NCBI GenBank assembly: GCA_036275365.1
Contig: DASUDX010000083.1
Span: forward strand, 37,419-101,418
Length of the DNA: 64,000 nt
Reading direction: 5' to 3'
From: DASUDX01 sp036275365
GTDB lineage: Bacteria > Pseudomonadota > Gammaproteobacteria > Nevskiales > Nevskiaceae
In this document: one piece after another, positions 9,988-20,082 of the stretch
How positions within the stretch are numbered: the stretch's first letter is position 1
Layout: the number at the start of each line of letters is the position of its first letter
Program-made: the position numbers and the translations under genes
Notes under the pieces: model-generated
Told to the model about the DNA's origin: nothing
Database searches by the model: none
The model's input: the letters and a program-made list of their open reading frames with translations, nothing else

Positions 9988-12900
9988 ATGCCGACTACGC
10001 GACCCGAGCGGTCCTGGCTCCTGCCCCTGCTGGTGGGCGGCAGCCTGCTGCTGGCGATCGCGGTGTACGCGCTGATCCGCGCCCACAACGCCCGCGATGC
10101 CGAGGCGCAGCTGGCGATCGCAGCCGATCGCCAGGCCCAGGCCGTTCAGCAGGCGTTCTGGCGCTTCCAGTACGGCCTGCGCGGTCTGCGCGGGGCGATC
10201 CTGGCGAGCGGGGGCGATGCGGTGCGCTACCCGGCGCTGAAGGCCTATGCCGACAGCCGCGATCTGGCGGTCGAGTTCCCGGGTGCGCGCGGCTTTGGCT
10301 TCATCCGCCGGGTGCCGCGTGAGCAGCTCGCCGCCTACCAGCTCGACCAGCGCCGCGAGCGGCCGGGCTTCACCGTGCATCAGCTGCTGGCGCATGGCTT
10401 CGAGTCGATGGTCATCGAGGTGCTGGAGCCGCTGGCCGGCAACCAGGAGGCGATCGGCCTCGACATCGCCAGCGAGACCCACCGGCGCGAGGCCGCGCTC
10501 GCCGCCCTGCGCCGTGGCGAGCCGACCCTGAGCGCGCCGATCACGCTGGTGCAGTTCACCGGACTGCCGCGCCGCGGCCTGCTGCTGCTGATGCCGATCC
10601 AGCGCAGCGGCTGGCCGGTGGCCAGCGAGGCCGAGCGGGCGGCCGCCACCCTCGGTTTCAGTTATGCACCTCTGCTGGTCGACGACATCCTCGGCGGGCT
10701 GGGGCTGGATCAGGCCTTTCTGCAGCTGACGCTGCGCGACCTCACCGAGGACCGCTCGGCGCCCCCGTTCTACCAGGGCGCCGGCGGGGCGCAGCGCCTG
10801 CCCGGCCTGTGGCAGCAGCGCCGGCTGGACCTCTACGGCCGCCACTGGCAGCTGGAGATCGCCGCTCTGCCCGGCTATGTGCAGACGCTGCGCCAGCCGC
10901 CGGCCCTGGGCCTCGCGTTGGGAACGCTGGCGGCCGGCCTGCTGCTGGCCCTGATGCTGCGGCTGCGTCAGCAGGGGCAGGCCCGCGAGCAGCTGCTGCA
11001 GGCCCAGCGCCTGCGGCTGGCCACCCTCGTCAGCGGCAGCGATGCAGCCATCATCGGCAAGGACCGCAGCGGCCGCATCACCAGCTGGAACCGCGCCGCC
11101 GAGCGCCTGTTCGGCTACCCCGCCAGCGCCGCCGAAGGACGGCTGATCCAGGACCTGATCCTGCCGGCCGAGCGCCACCAGGAGGAGGCCGAGCTGCTGG
11201 ACCGCGCCTTTGCCGGGGAGACCCTGGAGCGGGTCAACACCCAGCGCCGCCACCGGGATGGCAGCACGGTGGACATCGAGCTGACCCTGGTGCCGATCCG
11301 CGATGGGCAGGGCGAGGTGGACAGCGTCGCCGGCATCGCCCGCGACATCACCGCGCCACGCCGTGCCGAGTCGGTGTTTGCCGAGCTGCTGGCACTGACC
11401 CGCAACACGGTCGGCGAGCCCTTCCTGCTGCAGGCCGCCGAGGCCCTGAGCCGGGTCATGGGCGCCGAGCTGGTGCTGATCGCCCGCGCCAGCGACCGCC
11501 CGGTCACCCGGGTGGAGGTGCTGGCGGCCTGGGAGCATGGGGCGGCGCGGCCGCCCTGGTCCTTTGATCTGGCCGGCACGCCCTGTGCGCTGGTCTACCA
11601 GGCCGACCCGCTGCCGCCGGACCAGGGCCGGCGGATGGAGGAGGTGACGCTGGTCAGCCGCGATCTCCAGCGCTGCTTCAGCGCCGCGGCCGGAGGACCT
11701 TTCCACAGCTTTCTCGGCTTTCCCCTGCACGACGATCACGGCGAGCTGACCGGCCATGTGGCGGCCCTGTTCACCGAGCCGCTCAGCCAGACCCGTGGCG
11801 AGCAGCTGGTGGCCGCCGGCCGCCTGTTTGCCCAGCGCGTGGAAGCCGAGCTGAAGCGGCTGGCGGTGGAACGCCAGCGCGATGACATGGTCGGCGAGCT
11901 GCACAAGCTCAACAGCCGGCTGGAGCTGACGGTGGCCGAACGCACCCGCGAGATGCGCCGTCTCTACGCCCTGCAGCAGGAGATCCTGTCCCAGGCCGGC
12001 TTCGCCATCATCGCCACCGATCCCCAGGGTCTGATCAGCGTGTTCAATCCGGCCGCCGAGCGGCTGCTGGGCTACCCGGCCGCCGAGATGGTCGGGCGCG
12101 CGACCCCGGCGGTCTTCCATCTCGATGCCGAGGTCGTGGCCCAGGCCGCCCGGCTGAGCGAGACCCTCGGCGAGCCGGTGGCGGCCGGCTTCGAGGCCTT
12201 CGTGGCCCTGGCCCGCCGCGGGCAGACCGATACCCGCGAATGGACCTATCGCCGCCGCGATGGCCGCGAGGTGCCGGTGCTGCTCAGCGTCTCCGCCCTG
12301 CGCGGCGAGGACGGCACGCTCGAAGGCTTCCTCGGCATGGCCGTGGATCTGTCGGAACGGCGCCGCCTCGAATCCGAGCTGAAGCTGGCCCAGGTGTCGA
12401 TCGATGCCTCGCCCGATGCCATGTACTGGATGAATCCCAGTGGCCGCATCGTGCGGGTCAACCAGGCCGCCTGCGACATGCTCGGCTACAGCCGCGAGGA
12501 GCTGACCCAGCGCAGCGTGCCGGACATCGCACCGACCTTTCCGCCCAGCGCCTGGCAGGCGCACTGGGAGGGCTTCCGTCACCAGAGCCAGCAGCGGCTG
12601 GAATCCCAGCACCGGCACAAGAATGGCCACGACATCGATATCGCGGTGAGCAGCAACTATGTGCGCGATGGCGAGCGCGAGTATGTCTATGCGGTGGTCA
12701 AGGACATCGGCGAGATCAAGGCGGCGCAGCGCCTGGCCGAGGCCGCCAGCGCGGCGAAGTCGAGCTTTCTCGCCAATCTCAGCCACGAGATCCGCACCCC
12801 GCTCAACGCCATCCTCGGACTCAGCCGGCTGCTCGAGCAGAGCGGCCTGAACCTGCGCCAGCACGATTATGTGCAGACGCTGGACTCCGCCGCGCGCACC

Positions 12901-14472
12901 CTGCTCGCCCTGCTCAACGACATCCTCGATTTCTCCAAGATCGAGGCCGGCAAGCTCAGCCTGGAGAGCGGACCGTTCTCCCTGCAGGCCCTGCTCGACG
13001 AGATCCTGCCCCTGCTGCAGCAGACCGCCGCGTCCAAGCCGGTGGAGCTGGTGGTGGACCTCGACCCCCGGCTCGGCGACCGGCTGGTGGGCGATGCCCT
13101 GCGCCTCAAGCAGGTGCTGCTGAATCTGCTCGGCAATGCGCTGAAGTTCACCGAGCGCGGTTCGGTGGTGCTGGAGATCCGCACCGCCGAGACCGCCGGC
13201 AGCGTGCAGGTACAGGTGCGCGATACCGGCATCGGTATCCCCGAGGCCCAGCAGGCGCAGCTGTTCGCCGGCTTCCACCAGGCCGAGGCCTCCACCGCCC
13301 GGCGCTTCGGCGGCACTGGTCTGGGGCTGGCGATCAGCCAGCGCATCGTCGGTCTGATGGGCGGGCGGATCGAGGTGCGCTCGGCCAGCGGCGCCGGCAG
13401 CTGCTTCTATTTCAGTCTGCCGCTGCAGGCCGAGCCGGCGGTGCTGACGGCCAGTGGCACGGGCCGCCGCCTGTGGCTCGCCGAGCCGGAGGCGAGCGCC
13501 GATGCGGTGCTGCGCCGCCAGGCCCAGGCACGCGGCTGGCAGGTGGCGGCCGAGCGCAGCCCGGCGGCGATCCTCGAACAGGTGCAGAGCGGGGACCGCG
13601 TGCTGCTGGCCTGGCCGCAGCCGGGCTGCGAGACCGCGACGGCCTTGAATACGCTGGCCGAGACCCTCTACGCCGCCGGCGCGGAACTGAAGGTGATGCT
13701 GACGGTGACCGCCCGCGAGGCCCTGCTGGCGTTCAGCCCCTCGCGCCACCCACCCGGCCTGCTGCTCAAGCCGCTGCTGCCCGAGCGCGCGGTGGGGGAC
13801 AGCCCCCCGACGGTGGCGCTGCCGGTCAGCCCGGCGCAGCGCCGGCTGCTGGGCCTGCGCCTGCTGGTGGTGGAAGACCATCCGGTCAACCAGCAGGTGG
13901 CGCTGGAACTGCTGCAGGACGAGGGCGCGACCGTCACCGTGGTGGCCAGCGGGGCCGAGGCCCTGGCGCTGCTGCGACCGGGCCCGACGCCGCCGGCCTT
14001 TGACCTGGTGCTGATGGATCTGCACATGCCGGGCATGGACGGGCTGGCCACCACCCGCGCCCTGCGCGGGCAGCTCGGCTGCACCCTGCCGATCATCGCC
14101 ATGACCGCGGATACCCGCGCCGACCAGCGCGAAGCCTGCCTGGCCGCGGGCATGAACGACCACATCGGCAAGCCCTTCAACCTCGACGGGCTGTGCCGGG
14201 CCATCCTCGCCCAGCTCAGCGGCGCCGGCGAGCTGGACCCGGAGGATGTCCACCGTCGTCTCGAGCAGCTGATGCCCCTGCTGCTCAGCGGCAGCGGCGA
14301 GGCACTGGAGCGGATCGGGCAATGGCGGGAGCGGGTCGGCAGCGCCTGCCCGGACCCGCTGCGGGCCCTGCATGGGGCCATCCACCAGCTCGACTATCCG
14401 CTGGCCCTGCGGCTGAGCCAGGAATGGTTGCAGCGGCTGCGGCTGCCATTGCTGCAGGGAGAGGCCGCATGA
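9988..14472 (+). CDS. Large hybrid sensor histidine kinase (CHASE-PAS-GAF-PAS-PAS-HisKA-HATPase-REC)
   Basis: This 1494-residue membrane sensor kinase has TM1 at about residues 10-30, a periplasmic CHASE domain (GARGFGFIRRVP) to about 300 and TM2 at about 304-326. Next come PAS (about 335-455), a GAF-like region (about 460-620), a short coiled coil, and two more PAS domains (about 660-785 and 790-915). HisKA carries the phosphoacceptor H933 in LANLSHEIRTPLNA. HATPase shows its N box near 1044, DTGIGIP near 1079 and GGTGLGLA near 1108. A receiver follows (acidic E1296/D1297, phosphoacceptor D1344 in LMDLHMPGMDG), then a helical tail of about 80 residues without a clear Hpt motif. The stop overlaps the ATG of the GGDEF gene. 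Confidence 0.93.
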   Translation: MPTTRPERSWLLPLLVGGSLLLAIAVYALIRAHNARDAEAQLAIAADRQAQAVQQAFWRFQYGLRGLRGAILASGGDAVRYPALKAYADSRDLAVEFPGARGFGFIRRVPREQLAAYQLDQRRERPGFTVHQLLAHGFESMVIEVLEPLAGNQEAIGLDIASETHRREAALAALRRGEPTLSAPITLVQFTGLPRRGLLLLMPIQRSGWPVASEAERAAATLGFSYAPLLVDDILGGLGLDQAFLQLTLRDLTEDRSAPPFYQGAGGAQRLPGLWQQRRLDLYGRHWQLEIAALPGYVQTLRQPPALGLALGTLAAGLLLALMLRLRQQGQAREQLLQAQRLRLATLVSGSDAAIIGKDRSGRITSWNRAAERLFGYPASAAEGRLIQDLILPAERHQEEAELLDRAFAGETLERVNTQRRHRDGSTVDIELTLVPIRDGQGEVDSVAGIARDITAPRRAESVFAELLALTRNTVGEPFLLQAAEALSRVMGAELVLIARASDRPVTRVEVLAAWEHGAARPPWSFDLAGTPCALVYQADPLPPDQGRRMEEVTLVSRDLQRCFSAAAGGPFHSFLGFPLHDDHGELTGHVAALFTEPLSQTRGEQLVAAGRLFAQRVEAELKRLAVERQRDDMVGELHKLNSRLELTVAERTREMRRLYALQQEILSQAGFAIIATDPQGLISVFNPAAERLLGYPAAEMVGRATPAVFHLDAEVVAQAARLSETLGEPVAAGFEAFVALARRGQTDTREWTYRRRDGREVPVLLSVSALRGEDGTLEGFLGMAVDLSERRRLESELKLAQVSIDASPDAMYWMNPSGRIVRVNQAACDMLGYSREELTQRSVPDIAPTFPPSAWQAHWEGFRHQSQQRLESQHRHKNGHDIDIAVSSNYVRDGEREYVYAVVKDIGEIKAAQRLAEAASAAKSSFLANLSHEIRTPLNAILGLSRLLEQSGLNLRQHDYVQTLDSAARTLLALLNDILDFSKIEAGKLSLESGPFSLQALLDEILPLLQQTAASKPVELVVDLDPRLGDRLVGDALRLKQVLLNLLGNALKFTERGSVVLEIRTAETAGSVQVQVRDTGIGIPEAQQAQLFAGFHQAEASTARRFGGTGLGLAISQRIVGLMGGRIEVRSASGAGSCFYFSLPLQAEPAVLTASGTGRRLWLAEPEASADAVLRRQAQARGWQVAAERSPAAILEQVQSGDRVLLAWPQPGCETATALNTLAETLYAAGAELKVMLTVTAREALLAFSPSRHPPGLLLKPLLPERAVGDSPPTVALPVSPAQRRLLGLRLLVVEDHPVNQQVALELLQDEGATVTVVASGAEALALLRPGPTPPAFDLVLMDLHMPGMDGLATTRALRGQLGCTLPIIAMTADTRADQREACLAAGMNDHIGKPFNLDGLCRAILAQLSGAGELDPEDVHRRLEQLMPLLLSGSGEALERIGQWRERVGSACPDPLRALHGAIHQLDYPLALRLSQEWLQRLRLPLLQGEAA

Positions 14473-15395
14473 GCCTGCCCGAGCTGCTGCCCTGCCCGCT
14501 GGACGACAGCGCGCCACGGCCGCTGGTGCTGGTGGTGGACGATCACCCGGCCAATGTGCGGCTGGTGATCGAAGCCCTGCAGCCGGAGATGGAGGTGGTG
14601 TTCGCCCTCAACGGCGAGCGCGCGCTCGAACGGCTGCAGCAGCCGCCGCCACCGGAGGTGCTGCTGCTGGATCTGCACATGCCCGGGATGGATGGCCACG
14701 AACTGTGCCGGCGCATCAAGGCCGACGAGCGCCTGCGCGAGATTCCGCTGATCTTCCTGACCGGAGACCAGCGCGAGGACGCCGAGCAGGCCGGGCTCGA
14801 TCTGGGCGCGGTGGATTATCTGAACAAGCCGATCTCGGCGCCGATTCTCAAGGCGCGGGTACGCACCCATGTGCGGCTGCACCGGCAGAACCTGCTGCTC
14901 AACCGCCTGGCCCATCACGATGCCCTGACCGGGGTGGCCAATCGCGGCAGCTTCGACCGCGCGCTGCAGCGCTGCGTGGCCCAGGCCCGTCGCGACACCC
15001 TGCCGCTGGGCCTGCTGTTCCTCGATCTGGATCATTTCAAGCAGCGCAACGACCACTACGGCCACGCCGCCGGGGACGAGGCGCTGCGCCTGATCGGCGC
15101 CTATCTGCTGAGCCAGGTGCGGCGCCCCAGCGATGTGGTGGCCCGCTATGGCGGCGAGGAGTTTGTCTGCATCCTGCCGGACACCACGCCGGCCCACGCC
15201 CGGCAGATGGCCGAGCTGCTGCGGCGCGGGGTGGCGGCGCTGCCGCTGTCCAGCGAGCCGCTGACGGTGAGCATAGGCGGGGCCATGCTGGAACCGGAGC
15301 AGGACAATCCGGCGACGGCGCTGCTGGCGGCTGCCGATGCCGCCCTCTACCGGGCCAAGCAGGAGGGTCGCAACCGGGTCTGCTGGGCGGAATAG
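14469..15395 (+). CDS. Response regulator with GGDEF output (diguanylate cyclase)
   Basis: This 308-residue protein has an N-terminal receiver (acidic pair D24/D25, phosphoacceptor D68 in LLLDLHMPGMDG, conserved Lys in YLNKPIS) and a C-terminal GGDEF domain. The active-site signature is GGEEF at 228-232, which is competent for cyclic di-GMP synthesis. An RxxD inhibitory site (R219-D222) lies exactly five residues before it, so product inhibition is expected. The ATG at 14469 overlaps the end of the hybrid kinase, making this the likely phosphorylation target and c-di-GMP output of that kinase. The frame is open upstream, but that part is a shadow of the kinase gene. Confidence 0.95.
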   Translation: MSLPELLPCPLDDSAPRPLVLVVDDHPANVRLVIEALQPEMEVVFALNGERALERLQQPPPPEVLLLDLHMPGMDGHELCRRIKADERLREIPLIFLTGDQREDAEQAGLDLGAVDYLNKPISAPILKARVRTHVRLHRQNLLLNRLAHHDALTGVANRGSFDRALQRCVAQARRDTLPLGLLFLDLDHFKQRNDHYGHAAGDEALRLIGAYLLSQVRRPSDVVARYGGEEFVCILPDTTPAHARQMAELLRRGVAALPLSSEPLTVSIGGAMLEPEQDNPATALLAAADAALYRAKQEGRNRVCWAE

Positions 15396-15423
15396 CCCGC
15401 TCGCCTTGTCACGGCCGGGCGCG

Positions 15424-15429
15424 TACACT
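15424..15429 (+). promoter_or_regulatory. -10-like element upstream of typA
   Basis: TACACT lies 57 bases before the typA ATG in the 91-base gap after the GGDEF gene. The same hexamer occurs upstream of minC, rimO and thiS in this window. No convincing -35 hexamer sits at 16-18 bases, so this is a tentative promoter call. Confidence 0.3.
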
Positions 15430-15486
15430 CCGCGACCCCCTGACCACCGGCCACTAGGGGCAGCTCGCGCTGCGCCTTGGATTTAC

Positions 15487-17322
<1,836 letters not shown>

Positions 17323-17361
17323 GCCGCCCCCGCGCTGCGCTGCAGCAGCCGGGGCCTGTGC

Positions 17362-17367
17362 TAGCGT
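17362..17367 (+). promoter_or_regulatory. -10-like element before the MltF-like gene
   Basis: TAGCGT in the context gCTAGCGTgG lies about 28 bases before the TTG start at 17396. An identical CTAGCGT is found before the ATP-grasp gene at 33532. This is a tentative promoter call because no clear -35 was found. Confidence 0.25.
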
Positions 17368-17395
17368 GGCTTCACCCTCGCGGTGAAGCCCCGTC

Positions 17396-18925
17396 TTGAC
17401 CTCCTCCGCCGACCGTTCCGACGCCAGTCCGCTGATCCGCTCGGTGCGCCGCATGCGCGCCCTGGCGCGACGGCTGGCGCATCTGCTCGGTCTGCTGCCG
17501 GCCGCCTTCCTCGGCACCTGCTCGCCCCCGCCGGATCGGCTCGAACAGGCCCAGCGGCTGGGCGTGCTGCGGGTGGCCACGGTCAACAGTCCCACCACCT
17601 ACTACCTCGACGCCGACGGTCCGGCCGGCTTCGACTACGAGCTGGCGGCGGGGCTGGCGCAGTCGCTGGGCCTGCGGCTGGAGATCGTGGTGGCGCAGAC
17701 CCCGCCGGAGGCCCTGGAACAGCTGGAGCGCGGCGCCGCCCATCTGGCGGCCGGCGCCCTGGTGGTGACCCCGGCCCGCGAACGGCGTTTCCAGTTCACC
17801 CAGCCGCTGATGGAGGTCCGCCCGGTGCTGGTGGTGCGCGCCGGCAGCGGCGAGACCCCGCGCTCGCCTGCCGATCTGGTGGCCCGCCCGGGCTCGCTGC
17901 GGGTGGTGCGCGGCAGTTCCCAGGCCGAGCGTCTGGCCGAGCTGCGTGCCTCCTTCCCGGCGCTGAGCTGGGAGGAAACGGCGGACGAGGAGGCCGAGGA
18001 TCTGCTGCGCGAGGTGGCCGAAGGCCGGCTCGACCGCACCGCGGTCACCTCCGATCTGTTCGGCATCCATCAGCGCTACTACCCCAGCCTGCGCATCGCC
18101 TTTGATCTCGGCCCGCCGCAGCCGGTGGCCTGGGCCCTGCCGCAGGAGGGCAGCGAGCGGCTGCGCGCGGCGGTCCAGGACCATCTGCGCCGCCTCGGTG
18201 ACACCGAGCTGGCGCGCCTGCGCGACCGCTACTTCGGCCATATCGAGCCGGTGGATTACCAGGAGGCGGTGGCGCTGGCCGCCCACGCCGAGAGCCGGCT
18301 GCCGCGCTACCGCGCCTGGTTTGAGAAGGCCGCCGCCGAGCAGGGGCTGGACTGGCGGCTGCTGGCCGCCATCGGCTACCAGGAATCGCACTGGAACCCG
18401 GCGGCGGTGAGCGTCACCGGCGTCCGCGGGCTGATGCAGCTGACCCAGGCCACCGCCACCTTTCTGGGCGTGGCGGATCGAGAGGACCCGGCCCAGGCCA
18501 TCGAGGGGGCGGCGCGCTATCTGCGCCGGCTGATCGATCAGATGCCGCCGGAGGTGCCGGAGCCGGATCGCACCTGGATGGCGCTGGCGGCCTGGAACAT
18601 GGGCCTCGGACATCTGCTCGATGCGCGCCGGCTCACCGAGCAGCGCGGCGGCGATCCCAACCGCTGGCTGGATGTGCGCAATGTGCTGCCGCTGCTCAGC
18701 CAGCGCCGCTGGTACAGCCAGACCCGCCACGGCTATGCGCGCGGCTTCGAGGCCAAGGCCTTCGTCGGCCATGTGCGCAGCTACTACGACATGCTGGTGT
18801 GGATCACCGCCAGCCCCGCCGCACTGGGCGAGGCGCGCCCGCTCGAAACCCCGGCCGCGCCCGCGCCGGTGACCCCCAAGACCCCGCCGCAGGATCCGCT
18901 GAAGATCACCACGCCGCTGCTCTGA
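17396..18925 (+). CDS. mltF: MltF-like membrane-bound lytic murein transglycosylase
   Basis: This is a two-domain periplasmic peptidoglycan lyase. After a hydrophobic N-terminal segment comes a solute-binding-protein family 3 domain (LGVLRVATVNSPTTYYLDADGPAGFDYELA to about residue 280). A goose-type lysozyme-like SLT domain follows (GLDWRLLAAIGYQESHWNPAAVS, catalytic Glu at residue 330 by this start, then GLMQLTQATA). That order is the MltF arrangement. The start is uncertain: TTG 17396 gives 509 residues, while ATG 17453 gives 490 and puts the hydrophobic stretch at the N-terminus. The possible lipobox reads LGTC, with Thr instead of Gly/Ala/Ser, so lipidation is doubtful. A Pro-rich tail closes the protein. 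Confidence 0.88.
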   Translation: MTSSADRSDASPLIRSVRRMRALARRLAHLLGLLPAAFLGTCSPPPDRLEQAQRLGVLRVATVNSPTTYYLDADGPAGFDYELAAGLAQSLGLRLEIVVAQTPPEALEQLERGAAHLAAGALVVTPARERRFQFTQPLMEVRPVLVVRAGSGETPRSPADLVARPGSLRVVRGSSQAERLAELRASFPALSWEETADEEAEDLLREVAEGRLDRTAVTSDLFGIHQRYYPSLRIAFDLGPPQPVAWALPQEGSERLRAAVQDHLRRLGDTELARLRDRYFGHIEPVDYQEAVALAAHAESRLPRYRAWFEKAAAEQGLDWRLLAAIGYQESHWNPAAVSVTGVRGLMQLTQATATFLGVADREDPAQAIEGAARYLRRLIDQMPPEVPEPDRTWMALAAWNMGLGHLLDARRLTEQRGGDPNRWLDVRNVLPLLSQRRWYSQTRHGYARGFEAKAFVGHVRSYYDMLVWITASPAALGEARPLETPAAPAPVTPKTPPQDPLKITTPLL

Positions 18926-18930
18926 ACCGC

Positions 18931-19314
18931 TCAGCCACCCGGCGGGCGGTCCGGCAGGCGCAGCCGCTCGACCACCCGGCCGTGGATCAGGTGCTCGTCG
19001 ATGATCTCGTCGATGTCCTCTTCGTCCACATAGGTGTACCAGACCGCCTGCGGGTAGATGACCACGCAGGGGCCTTCCTCGCAGCGCTCCAGACAGCCGG
19101 CCTGGTTGACGCGGGTCTGCCCCGGGGCGGCCAGGCCGAGCGCCTTGATGCGCTTCTTGGCGTGGTCGCGCACGCGGCTGGCACCCTTGTCGTTGCAGCA
19201 GGTGCGCTCGCCCGGCGGACGCTGGTTGCAGCAGAAGAACAGGTGGTGGCGGTAGTAGCTGGCGCCGGCGCCGTCGCTGCCCGGCGCGTCGGTGGGGCTG
19301 GGGTCGGTGCTCAT
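18931..19314 (-). CDS. (2Fe-2S) thioredoxin-like ferredoxin
   Basis: This 127-residue protein has the thioredoxin-fold [2Fe-2S] ferredoxin pattern. HHLFFCCNQRPPGERTCC supplies the first cysteines, and VNQAGCLERCEEGPCVVIYP supplies the C-x3-C ligand pair and the segment VVIYP typical of the family. A flexible N-terminus of about 18 residues precedes the fold. It is on the minus strand, tail to tail with the MltF-like gene, and just downstream of the DUF481 gene (10-base gap), so the two may be co-transcribed. The redox partner is unknown. Confidence 0.88.
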   Translation of the reverse strand: MSTDPSPTDAPGSDGAGASYYRHHLFFCCNQRPPGERTCCNDKGASRVRDHAKKRIKALGLAAPGQTRVNQAGCLERCEEGPCVVIYPQAVWYTYVDEEDIDEIIDEHLIHGRVVERLRLPDRPPGG

Positions 19315-19324
19315 GCGCGGGTGC

Positions 19325-20032
19325 TCAGGGGGTCTGCCCGAAGGTGTAGGAGAGGGTCAGGGCCGTGAAGGTGTCGGTGGATTTCACCGCCGGGGCGACC
19401 TCCGAGTTGTGGCGCACGGTGACCGCCGCACTCAGGAACAGATTGCCCACCACCGACAGCTTGAGCTCGCTGACCGACTCGCTGAAGGTGTTGCTGGCGC
19501 CGGACTCGGTCTTGAGCTGCTGCTGGAAGCTGCTGGTGGGCGAGAGCGTCCACTTCCAGCGTCCGGCGGCGCGGGCGATGACATCGTCCTCCCGTGCCCG
19601 GGTCTGCTGGGCCTCGGTCTGGCGGGCACCGGCGCCGATCTCGGCCTCCAGCTCGTGCACCGGCCCGGTGAGGAAGCGATGGCCGTAGCCGACCGTCTGC
19701 GAGGTGCGCTGGCGCAGGCCACCGAACAGATCGCGCTCGAACTCGACGGCGAGGAAGGCGTAGCGGCGCTCGTCGAAATCCCGGTCGAGCTGATTGCCGA
19801 GCAGATAGCGCTCGCTGGTGGTCTGGCCGGAATCGGCCGCGTTCATCGCCTGCGCCAGAAAAGCGTTGTGCCAGCCCGCGCCGCTCCAGTCGAGCGCCAG
19901 CTTGGCATTGGCCGAGCGGGTTTCGCTGTTGCCGCTGCTGGTGAGCAGGCCCAGGCCCGCCTCGCCGCTCCAGCTGCCCGCCGAGGCCAGCGCGGGCGTC
20001 ACCATCAGGAGGATGCCGATTGTCCTTCTCAC
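19325..20032 (-). CDS. DUF481 (YdiY-like) outer-membrane protein
   Basis: This 235-residue protein has a signal peptide (RRTIGILLMVTPALASAGSW, predicted cut after ASA). Its beta-rich body is typical of DUF481, with GLGLLTSSGNSETRSANAKLAL near the mature N-terminus and a final aromatic beta strand (TALTLSYTFGQTP). It is predicted to be an outer-membrane beta barrel. The GTG at 20032 was chosen as start because it gives the signal peptide. The frame is open further upstream but overlaps the divergent glcF promoter and is low-complexity. The start region is divergent from the GlcF-like gene, with about 50 bases between the two start codons. Confidence 0.85.
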   Translation of the reverse strand: MRRTIGILLMVTPALASAGSWSGEAGLGLLTSSGNSETRSANAKLALDWSGAGWHNAFLAQAMNAADSGQTTSERYLLGNQLDRDFDERRYAFLAVEFERDLFGGLRQRTSQTVGYGHRFLTGPVHELEAEIGAGARQTEAQQTRAREDDVIARAAGRWKWTLSPTSSFQQQLKTESGASNTFSESVSELKLSVVGNLFLSAAVTVRHNSEVAPAVKSTDTFTALTLSYTFGQTP

Positions 20033-20069
20033 ACCATGCTCCGCTGCAGGGCCGCCGGGCCCGGGCCCG

Positions 20070-20075
20070 TATGAT
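20070..20075 (+). promoter_or_regulatory. -10 element giving a probable leaderless glcF-like mRNA
   Basis: TATGAT (five of six matches to TATAAT) ends only seven bases before the ATG at 20083. Initiation at the usual distance would begin at or within a base of the start codon, so the transcript is probably leaderless. No Shine-Dalgarno sequence is visible, which fits. The -35 region is weak. Confidence 0.4.
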
Positions 20076-20082
20076 AAGAGCC

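Noticed and set aside
9601..14517. Very long open frame on the minus strand opposite the hybrid kinase
   Set aside because: It is the antisense of a clear multi-domain kinase, and the translated product is a low-complexity Gln/Arg/Gly/His mix without domains; this is normal for high-G+C coding DNA.
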